Positions 56,938 to 64,000 of a stretch of DNA of 64,000 nucleotides are shown here, in pieces. Every line of letters starts with the position of its first letter. Position 1 is the stretch's first letter. Made by a program: the position numbers and the translations under genes. Source of the DNA: Snuella lapsa. GTDB lineage: Bacteria > Bacteroidota > Bacteroidia > Flavobacteriales > Flavobacteriaceae. Below the pieces are notes generated by a model that saw only the letters and a program-made list of their open reading frames with translations, was not told where the DNA came from and searched no databases. Where the stretch lies: assembly GCF_039539345.1 (NCBI RefSeq), contig NZ_BAABCY010000085.1, positions 4,240 to 68,239 on the forward strand, read 5' to 3'.

Positions 56938-58407
56938 CTAATTATATCCAGGATTTTGAGGCAATAATGCTGGGTTTGTATCTATTTCACTTTGAGGAAC
57001 AGGATAAATTAATTGATTTCCTGAAATGTTATTTAACGTTACTGGTACTCCGCCTGTATTTGTCTCATGTCCATTCATCACCTCAACAGCTCTACCTGTT
57101 CTAACCAAATCTGGCCATCTATGGTTTTCAAACGCCAATTCCCAGCGCCTTTCATTTTCAATGGCTAATCTAAACTCTGCTTGATTTGTAACCGTAGCAG
57201 AGGTTAAATCTGCTAAGCCAGCTCTATTTCTGATCTGATTTATCAAATCAAATGCTGGCCCATCGGCAACATAACCTTGCTCATTTAAAGCCTCTGCATG
57301 CATTAATATTACATCGGCATATCTTAAAACTATTGAATTTATACCAGAATCTAAAGGGCCTGCTGTTGCAGCCACAAGCTTTTTAGGATATAATACATTA
57401 TCAACTCCAAATTGTCCAATATTAACATCTCTACGTATATCTGCTGGGTCATAAGAATCCCATAAATCTTGCGTTGGACGGTTACTACCGTTAGAACTTC
57501 CGTTAACTACCAACGCTCCCCCTCCAAATGGCCCAAATAAATTAGAATATACACTACCTTCTCCTATGCCAGTGCCTTCTCCATTTACAGAAAAAGAGCT
57601 ACCTTTTCCAGACTCATATTGTACTTCAAAGATAGATTCTTGGTTATTTTCATTAGATTCTCCAAATATATCGGCATAATTAGGCACCAAACTATATCCA
57701 TTTACATTTCCTAATGCAGCAATAGCTTCAGAGTAATTCCCTAATGTTAACTCAACTTTACCTAATAATGCATAGGCTGCTCCCTTTGTGGTTTTCCCAA
57801 CAACACTTTGCGATGCTGGTAACGCACTAGCTGCAGCTGTTAAGTCTGTTACAATTTGAGCATACACTGAAGCTGCTGTATCCCTCCCTTCACCAAAAGC
57901 ATCAAATGGGTCTATTGTTTCAGTAACAACTAAAGGCACATCTCCAAAAACCCTAACCAAATTGAAATAAATCAATCCCCTAATAAATTGTACCTCTCCT
58001 TTTCTTATTGACTTTGTAGAGGCATCCATATCATCAATATCCTCTATACGGTTAAGTATAGCATTACATCTCTGAATGCCCAAATAAGCATCTTTCCATG
58101 TGGCTTCAAGAACAGCATTGGAAGATCTTACGGAAAACAAATCTATATCAGAGACAATGCCTCCTCGTCCACCTAATGAGGATTCATCAGAATTGTCTGA
58201 TCTTACCTCAAACAAATAATTTAAACTTTCGCCATACAGCCCTTGTTGTTGAAGCGCATCATATGCTGCATTTACAGCCACATCAACATCTGCAGCCGAT
58301 TTTAAAAAATTTGCAGCACTTGGAGTAGAAATTGGGGCTAGATCCAATTCGTTACTACATGAAATGAATATAATTGTTAGTATAAATATGATTACTATTT
58401 TTTTCAT
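56938..58407 (-). CDS. SusD/RagB-family lipoprotein (second locus)
   Basis: 489 residues, lipoprotein signal MKKIVIIFILTIIFISC (lipid Cys 17). SusD motifs: DLAPISTPSAANFLKSAADV, EVQFIRGLIYFNLVRVFGDV, LINQIRNRAGLADL, ENERRWELAFENHRWPDLVR and the C-terminal YPVPQSEIDTNPALLPQNPG. It is the surface partner of the SusC directly upstream (18 bp gap). The ligand is unknown; neighbouring phosphodiesterases suggest a phosphate-containing molecule. Confidence 0.95.
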   Translation of the reverse strand: MKKIVIIFILTIIFISCSNELDLAPISTPSAANFLKSAADVDVAVNAAYDALQQQGLYGESLNYLFEVRSDNSDESSLGGRGGIVSDIDLFSVRSSNAVLEATWKDAYLGIQRCNAILNRIEDIDDMDASTKSIRKGEVQFIRGLIYFNLVRVFGDVPLVVTETIDPFDAFGEGRDTAASVYAQIVTDLTAAASALPASQSVVGKTTKGAAYALLGKVELTLGNYSEAIAALGNVNGYSLVPNYADIFGESNENNQESIFEVQYESGKGSSFSVNGEGTGIGEGSVYSNLFGPFGGGALVVNGSSNGSNRPTQDLWDSYDPADIRRDVNIGQFGVDNVLYPKKLVAATAGPLDSGINSIVLRYADVILMHAEALNEQGYVADGPAFDLINQIRNRAGLADLTSATVTNQAEFRLAIENERRWELAFENHRWPDLVRTGRAVEVMNGHETNTGGVPVTLNNISGNQLIYPVPQSEIDTNPALLPQNPGYN

Positions 58408-58425
58408 GATCTTATGCTTTAATAA

Positions 58426-61400
58426 TTAAAATGTTAGATTAAGTCCTACGGTGAAGGATTTAGTAGTAGGATAACCTCCCCAGTCTACACCAGGCTCTAA
58501 TGGTCCTCCTGAAGCTCCCAGGCCTACTCTAGAATTTACCTCTGGATTATATCCCGAATATTTGGTAAATGTAAAAGGGTTTATTGATGAGAAATAAATC
58601 CTTGCTTTATCAATACCTATCTTTTCAGAAATTTTAGAATCCAAGGTATATCCCAATGTTATATTTCTAAACCTCAAGAAATCGCCATCCTCAACAATCT
58701 TACTTGATCTATCATAAAAAGCACCATTATTACCCGCTCTGGCAAAACCATTCCCTAGATTAGAAGGCGATTGCCAACGACCTTCAACCCGTTCTGCTAA
58801 AGCATTTCCAAAACCTCCTTCTAATGTTAAGAAGAAATAGTTAAAATTCAAGATATCATGTCCTTGTGAGCCTTGCAATAATGCCGTTAAATCCCAATTT
58901 TTATACTTGAAACTGGTTGAGAATCCATAGGTAAAATCTGGCTGAGAATTACCAACAACTTTCCTGTCCCCATCATCAATAACTCCATCACTATTGACAT
59001 CTTCAATTTGATAATCACCGGGAGCTGTCCCCCTACCTGTTGTAACATGAGCAGAGGCATCAATTTCAGCTTGGGTATTATAAACCCCTATAATATTCCA
59101 TAGATAAAACTCACCAATAGGTCTTCCTATTTCTGTTTTATGGAATTTTGACACAATCTGGGTTTGATCGGTACCTAATGATAAAACTTTATTTTTATTA
59201 GTTGAAATATTAAATGTTGAAGACCATTCCACTTCACCTAACTTGATATTGTTCGTTGAAATTGCAAATTCAAATCCTTTGTTTTCAACTTCCCCAAGGT
59301 TTTGTAATGACGTAATAAAACCTGTTTGGGAGGGCACGGGAACATTTAATAATAAACCGTCTGTTGTAGATTTATAATAATCCGCAATAATTGAAATCTT
59401 ATTATCAAATAACCCTAAATCAATTCCAAAATCGAGCTGTTTTGTTTCTTCCCAAGATAAGTTTGCATTTGGAGAGGTTTCAGTTGCCAAACCACCCAAG
59501 TTACCATAATTTGCATCGCCCAATAAAGCAATTCCACCATAATTAGGTATTAAATTATTACCTGTCACACCCCAGCTTGCTCTCAATTTTAAATCACTAA
59601 TAGATTCATTGTCTATTAAAAAATCTTCTTCACTCATTCTCCATCCAAGTGACACAGATGGGAAATTACCCCATTTTGAGTTATCCCCAAATCTTGAAGA
59701 TCCATCTCGCCTGAATGAAACACTCAATAAATATTTTCCTTTGAAATCGTAATTTAACCTACTTATATATGAGATTAGCGACCATTCTTCTTCATTGGTA
59801 TCTGCTCCTGTAACAATGTTCGCTCCATTAAAAGTTGATTTATCATTTGCAAAGGCATTTGTACTTTCAATAAAGTTATAGAATAACCTTTCCTTCTGGA
59901 AAGAATATCCTAACAGAATATCTAGATTGTGATTTTCATTAAAAGTCTTCTTGAAATTAAGAGTGTTTTCAGTAATATAATTAAAGTTCTTATTAACATC
60001 CAACCTACCTGTTGCTGCAACGGATGCTCTATTTCTACGTGTTCCAATGCTAGATGGTCTAAAAATATTTTGTTCAGCATCTGAATAATTTAATCCAAAA
60101 TACGTTTTAAAGTTTAAATTATCGGTCAAATAAAAATCTAGATAGGTGCTACCCAAAACATTAAATCTTCTTAAAAGCTGCTCTCTTTGAATAGCCACTG
60201 CTACAGGGTTTTCAAATCTTGCTCCATTGTTTTGAAGCCCTGTAGGTGATTGTCCGAAAATTATTTGCTCACTAATAGTCAATGAGCCATCGGGGTTATA
60301 GGCCGTAAAGTTTGGATATGCAAATAGCGATGTAATTACTATACCATCTGCCCCATGATGAATCTCGGAAACCTTATTATTTGTTAAGTAACTTGGGGCA
60401 ACTTTTACTCCTAATTCAATATTCTTTAAAAACTTACCTTCAGGGTTCTTAAATATATTTGAAGTTAGATTAGCCCTAAAACTATACCTTTTAAAATCAG
60501 TACTAATGATTATACCGTCTTGATCGAAATACTCTCCCGAAACATAAAACTTAGTATCCTCATTTCCTCCCGCAGCTGAAAATTGATAACTGCTAATTGG
60601 AGCTGATCTGAAAATCTCATCCTGCCAATCGGTATCAGTTAAACCTGGTGTTCCGGCTAAATAAGGTTGGTATACATCCGGAACATAATTTGGTGCAAAA
60701 ATACCTTGGCTCTGAAAGTTTTCTGTTTGAAATTCCGCCCATTGATACGCATTTGCCAAATCATAAGTATTGGATACTTTCTGAAAACCCGTGTAAGAAT
60801 TAAAACTAAACTTAGTATCACCTTGCTTACCTTGCTTTGTTGAAACTATAATTACACCATTAGATCCCCTAGACCCATAAATAGAAGCAGAGGCTGCATC
60901 CTTTAAAACCTGAACATTTTCAATGTCATTTGGATTTATATCGCTAAGCTTTACACTTTCTGAAGGAAACCCATCAATGACCAACAAAGGAGTCGAACCA
61001 GCAGTTATAGTTCCAACTCCTCTCACTTTTATATCTGAAGCCTCTCCTGGACTACCAGTACCCTGTGAAACTTGCACCCCCGAAACTTGACCAGCTAAAG
61101 CTTGGTCAAAACTGGTGACAGGTAAATCTGCTATTTGCTCTGACTTTACTGAAGAAATAGCTCCTGTTACTTTTTTTCTAGATTGCGAACCATAACCAAC
61201 AACAACGACTTCATCTAACTTGGCTGCATCTTCCTGTAAAGTTATAGTGATATCTTTTTGGTTCCCCACTATAATTTCTTGTGTCACAAAACCTATGTAG
61301 GATATTACTAATATTGAATTTTCATTTTCTACATCTAAAGAAAAATTACCATCAAAATCGGTTTGAGTGCCATTTGTGGTTCCTCTTTCCAGAACATTTG

Positions 61401-61851
61401 CTCCTGGTAAGGGTTGGCCATTTTGGTCTGTAACAGTTCCTGAAATGGTGTGTTGTTGATTTTTAGTTTTTTCAGATATCGTCTTTTTTGGGGTAATAAC
61501 TACCGTATTATCCTTACTTAATTGAAAATTGACACCTGAATTAGAAATAACCATTTCTAATAGCGTGTTCGCATTTGTAACTCCCTTTTTTAATTTTACC
61601 TTAGGTAAGTCATTAAACAAATCATCTCGATAAATAAATTTCAAGTCGGTTTGATCACTTATCATTTTAAAAACATCATGAACAGTAACAACTTTATCTC
61701 TATCAATTGTAATTTTCACATTCTGGGATAACACATTTGATGAGGTGAAACCAAACGTTGCCAAACAGCATAATAGAATGAAAGCTCTCATAAGAATTTT
61801 GATTATTCGTTTTATATATAGAAAACGAAAATGGGTAAATTTAATTTCCAT
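58426..61851 (-). CDS. SusC/RagA TonB-dependent transporter with STN domain
   Basis: 1,141 residues from 61851; a start at 61791 (MRAFILLCCLATFGF) is also possible. After the signal an STN domain (KITIDRDKVVTVHDVFKMIS) shows it can signal to the FecR anti-sigma factor. A CarboxypepD-reg-like domain (ISGTVTDQNGQPLPGANVLE) precedes the plug (LDEVVVVGYGSQSRKKV, VQVLKDAASASIYGSRGSN) and a complete barrel with terminal FTVGLNLTF. It imports a substrate with the SusD below. It lies downstream of the sigma/FecR genes on the same strand. Confidence 0.96.
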   Translation of the reverse strand: MEIKFTHFRFLYIKRIIKILMRAFILLCCLATFGFTSSNVLSQNVKITIDRDKVVTVHDVFKMISDQTDLKFIYRDDLFNDLPKVKLKKGVTNANTLLEMVISNSGVNFQLSKDNTVVITPKKTISEKTKNQQHTISGTVTDQNGQPLPGANVLERGTTNGTQTDFDGNFSLDVENENSILVISYIGFVTQEIIVGNQKDITITLQEDAAKLDEVVVVGYGSQSRKKVTGAISSVKSEQIADLPVTSFDQALAGQVSGVQVSQGTGSPGEASDIKVRGVGTITAGSTPLLVIDGFPSESVKLSDINPNDIENVQVLKDAASASIYGSRGSNGVIIVSTKQGKQGDTKFSFNSYTGFQKVSNTYDLANAYQWAEFQTENFQSQGIFAPNYVPDVYQPYLAGTPGLTDTDWQDEIFRSAPISSYQFSAAGGNEDTKFYVSGEYFDQDGIIISTDFKRYSFRANLTSNIFKNPEGKFLKNIELGVKVAPSYLTNNKVSEIHHGADGIVITSLFAYPNFTAYNPDGSLTISEQIIFGQSPTGLQNNGARFENPVAVAIQREQLLRRFNVLGSTYLDFYLTDNLNFKTYFGLNYSDAEQNIFRPSSIGTRRNRASVAATGRLDVNKNFNYITENTLNFKKTFNENHNLDILLGYSFQKERLFYNFIESTNAFANDKSTFNGANIVTGADTNEEEWSLISYISRLNYDFKGKYLLSVSFRRDGSSRFGDNSKWGNFPSVSLGWRMSEEDFLIDNESISDLKLRASWGVTGNNLIPNYGGIALLGDANYGNLGGLATETSPNANLSWEETKQLDFGIDLGLFDNKISIIADYYKSTTDGLLLNVPVPSQTGFITSLQNLGEVENKGFEFAISTNNIKLGEVEWSSTFNISTNKNKVLSLGTDQTQIVSKFHKTEIGRPIGEFYLWNIIGVYNTQAEIDASAHVTTGRGTAPGDYQIEDVNSDGVIDDGDRKVVGNSQPDFTYGFSTSFKYKNWDLTALLQGSQGHDILNFNYFFLTLEGGFGNALAERVEGRWQSPSNLGNGFARAGNNGAFYDRSSKIVEDGDFLRFRNITLGYTLDSKISEKIGIDKARIYFSSINPFTFTKYSGYNPEVNSRVGLGASGGPLEPGVDWGGYPTTKSFTVGLNLTF

Positions 61852-61902
61852 AAATTTGCATTGTATTAGTTAGTTAAACATTTAATTAATTAATCGTATA
61901 TG

Positions 61903-61950
61903 AGGAGGGAGAATTATTTTCGGTCGAATGTTGATATTTCTATCCCTCCT
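61903..61950. promoter_or_regulatory. Hairpin between FecR and SusC
   Basis: AGGAGGGA / TCCCTCCT 8-bp perfect stem with a long loop. The run of eight or more T is on the plus-strand side, so on the transcribed minus strand it has no U-tail. It could be an attenuator, mRNA-processing site or weak terminator separating FecR from SusCD. Confidence 0.45.
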
Positions 61951-61955
61951 TTTTT

Positions 61956-63104
61956 TTATTTTAATACTACTGTTTTTTCATTTATTTCATAGTTATTTAT
62001 AGATTTTAAGTTTTTTATCAATATTAAAATGTCTTCTAAATCTTGAAATTTACTCAACTCACCACTAAACCTAACATCTTTCAAAGTTTCAGTTTGAAGC
62101 TCAAAACTCACATCATACCAACGCTCTAAAACCCTAACAATTTCTTTTAAAGGTTTATGTTGAAAAACGAAATCCCCCTTAATCCATGCTATTTCATTTT
62201 GGACATTAACTGCCTTTACAGATATGGTTTTATCTAAAATGCTTAGATTGGATTGTTGTGATGGTTTTAAAGTTTGGTTGTTTCCTTCTGAATTAACCAA
62301 TACTTTCCCTTCAACCAAGGTTGTATAGATATTAGTTTCGTCCTTATAGGCTTTTATATTGAACTCCGTACCCAGCACCTCAACTTCCTGAGATTGATTA
62401 AATACTTTAAATTTAGCACCTTGGTGTTCTGTACTCGGAGACACATCAAAATAAGCTTCACCATAAACAAGTTCCACTTGCCTTGTTTGGCCTTCAATGA
62501 AAGTTACAGGGTATTTTAATTGAGTTTCGGAATTTAGCCAAACCTCAGTGCCGTCCGATAAAACCACATGGAACTGTCCGCCCCTTGGAACAGTCATATA
62601 GTTGTAGTCCATTTTTAATTTATCTTTAACCTCTGAAGTATAAACTATCTGTTCACCATCACTATTGGCATTTTGGGTTGTGACTGTGTTTCCTTTTTCT
62701 AATACTATTTGGGAACCATCCCCTAGAGTCAAGGTGGCTTTATCGGTGCCCGGCTCTATATTGCCATTTACTATAACGGGGGTTATATCTGTAGGTAGAT
62801 TAAAAAGTCTATCTTTAAATAAAAATGTAGTTGCTAAAAGTCCTATAATAATTACTGCTGCATATTTATACCAACTTTTATAGAATAATTTAAATACAGG
62901 TTTATTTTGTATTCTATTTGATTTTTTTATGTTTCTTAAAATATCTTTTTTTATTGCTCTTTTTTCTAATTCACTTTTAAAAATGGCGTTACCCAATTTG
63001 TTTTCTGCAAAATTCTCAAACTTTTTTAAGGTTTCAATCTCATTAGGAGACGCTGTTCCCTCAAGATATTTATCTATTATATTATTTAATTCTTTCTCAC
63101 TCAT
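61956..63104 (-). CDS. FecR-family anti-sigma factor
   Basis: 382 residues. Cytoplasmic N-terminus (ELNNIIDKYLEGTASPNEI) with sigma-binding helices, one membrane helix at about 76-91 (AAVIIIGLLATTFLF), and the periplasmic FecR domain (MTVPRGGQFHVVLSDGTEVW, GEAYFDVSPS, VLGTEFNIKAY). The C-terminal DUF4974-type STN-like domain has LKEIVRVLERWYDVSFELQ. It holds or activates the sigma factor encoded 123 bp upstream, responding to substrate-loaded SusC through its STN domain. Confidence 0.95.
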   Translation of the reverse strand: MSEKELNNIIDKYLEGTASPNEIETLKKFENFAENKLGNAIFKSELEKRAIKKDILRNIKKSNRIQNKPVFKLFYKSWYKYAAVIIIGLLATTFLFKDRLFNLPTDITPVIVNGNIEPGTDKATLTLGDGSQIVLEKGNTVTTQNANSDGEQIVYTSEVKDKLKMDYNYMTVPRGGQFHVVLSDGTEVWLNSETQLKYPVTFIEGQTRQVELVYGEAYFDVSPSTEHQGAKFKVFNQSQEVEVLGTEFNIKAYKDETNIYTTLVEGKVLVNSEGNNQTLKPSQQSNLSILDKTISVKAVNVQNEIAWIKGDFVFQHKPLKEIVRVLERWYDVSFELQTETLKDVRFSGELSKFQDLEDILILIKNLKSINNYEINEKTVVLK

Positions 63105-63227
63105 ATTATGGACTTATACTAATATATACCCATATATGACAAACACACGTAAAAAAAAATAAAAATTATTGTCAAGAACAAGAAAGGAGGATATAAAAAA
63201 CATCTATCCTTTAAGAAACACTTGTAT

Positions 63228-63815
63228 TTATGTTTTTAAAAAGATTGCTATAAAGATTGCTAAATTTAGAGCTGCATCATTTTTAAGTATCTTTAAAGCA
63301 TTGGATATATGAGTTTCAACTGTACGTTGGGAGATATCTAGTTTTTTAGCTATCTCACTATTTTTTAACCCTTCAAAACGACTTAGCCGAAAAACCTCTT
63401 TACATTTTTTAGGAAGCTTTTCTATAGAGGCATAAAGTATTTCTTGTGTTTCTTTTAAGTTAATGTCATTATCAATATTATTTGAAACATCATTCGTCTT
63501 AAGAGAGTTGATAAAATCATCTATCAGTGCTTCTTTATTTTTGGAATTTCTGAATTCATTGTATATCCTAAACCGTAAAGCTGTAAAAAGATAACCTTGT
63601 ATATTATTGTTTTCAATTTTATGGCGCTTTTCCCAAATACTAATCCATACCTCTTGAACAATGTCTTTAGATTTACTTTTATCTTTTAAAATAGCATATG
63701 CTTTTACATACATTTCTTCCCAAAACCTATCATACAACAATTCAAAAGCCTTATGGTCAGAATGTTTAATTCTTTCCATTAGCTTTTTATCTGATAGTAT
63801 TTTAGAGTCCATCAT
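63228..63815 (-). CDS. ECF RNA polymerase sigma-70 factor, Bacteroidota type
   Basis: 195 residues. Sigma region 2: DHKAFELLYDRFWEEMYVKA and DIVQEVWISIWEKRHKI. Region 4 HTH: LPKKCKEVFRLSRFEGLKNS, EIAKKLDISQRTVETHIS. The C-terminus is short and hydrophobic (LNLAIFIAIFLKT), as in many Bacteroidota ECF sigma factors. Together with FecR it should turn on the SusCD-phosphoesterase genes downstream. A second Met directly follows the first; either could be the start. Confidence 0.95.
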   Translation of the reverse strand: MMDSKILSDKKLMERIKHSDHKAFELLYDRFWEEMYVKAYAILKDKSKSKDIVQEVWISIWEKRHKIENNNIQGYLFTALRFRIYNEFRNSKNKEALIDDFINSLKTNDVSNNIDNDINLKETQEILYASIEKLPKKCKEVFRLSRFEGLKNSEIAKKLDISQRTVETHISNALKILKNDAALNLAIFIAIFLKT

Positions 63816-64000
63816 GTAGCAAACATAATTGAATTATTTAAAATTAATAAAATTTGAATGGAAATTTAATGATTTGGTAAATCTTTAATAATTATAAACT
63901 TTGTTTTTAGCTTGATTTACAATTAACATTGAAGTCATCTTGACTTTTTTTTGAGGAAAAATAGGGGTTTTAGAAATTTGTGTTGCGAAACATAAAAACT

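Noticed and set aside
63820..63827. TATGTTTG on the minus strand as promoter of the sigma gene
   Set aside because: It matches TAnnTTTG but lies 5 bp from the start codon with no TTG at the right distance, so it could well be chance.

Overview
The window is low-GC DNA from a member of the Bacteroidota, almost certainly a marine Flavobacteriaceae. The evidence is two SusC/SusD systems, a hybrid two-component regulator, an ECF sigma/FecR pair, sulfatases, lipoproteins with flavobacterial-style signal peptides, and TAnnTTTG-type promoters. The species cannot be named from the sequence.

Layout. (1) 1-21 kb is mainly housekeeping and conserved flavobacterial genes. It starts with a truncated TolB-propeller/amidohydrolase, then a YjbQ protein, a HAD phosphatase and a small lipoprotein. 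A minus-strand block follows: tgt, an LptF/LptG permease, a DMT exporter, accA, dnaB and a secreted protein usually labelled asparagine synthetase B. After it come a beta-barrel protein, a VOC protein, an O-methyltransferase-like protein, a TPR lipoprotein, an ABC-F ATPase, a cysteine-less TlpA-like lipoprotein, a transaldolase, an SDR and the SRP RNA with a clear promoter. (2) 21-30 kb holds a glutaminyl cyclotransferase-like lipoprotein, a 1 kb degenerate intergenic stretch with a diverged duplication, a PhoD-like phosphoesterase and two sulfatases. A shared 38-bp motif lies upstream of the phosphoesterase and of the sulfatase pair. (3) 30.3-32.6 kb is a TetR regulator divergent from an FAD monooxygenase/DUF3995 pair, with two matching operator-like sites between them. 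(4) 32.7-51.3 kb is a polysaccharide utilisation locus (PUL): SusC, SusD, an FG-GAP/ASPIC lipoprotein, a GH89 alpha-N-acetylglucosaminidase and two paralogous lipoproteins of unknown family, with a divergent hybrid two-component regulator. SusC and the regulator are each cut by one in-frame stop codon, so the locus looks recently inactivated unless these are sequence errors. (5) At 51.47 kb there is a decayed 3' half of a tRNA-Met, then a tyrosine integrase; this looks like the left end of an integrated element. (6) 52.9-63.8 kb is a second SusCD system under an ECF sigma/FecR pair. Its associated enzymes are a PafA-like alkaline phosphatase, a metallo-beta-lactamase-fold lipoprotein and a glycerophosphodiester phosphodiesterase, suggesting uptake and dephosphorylation of an organophosphate or phosphorylated glycan.

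How the parts may work together. The sulfatases and GH89 enzyme are activities known from degradation of sulfated, GlcNAc-containing glycans such as heparan-type chains, but the two sets are about 6 kb apart and joint action is inference. The most notable points are the paired nonsense mutations in a regulator and its probable target, the unknown lipoprotein pair next to GH89, the tRNA/integrase boundary, and the phosphate-oriented SusCD locus. No CRISPR array, insertion sequence, rRNA or intact tRNA was seen.
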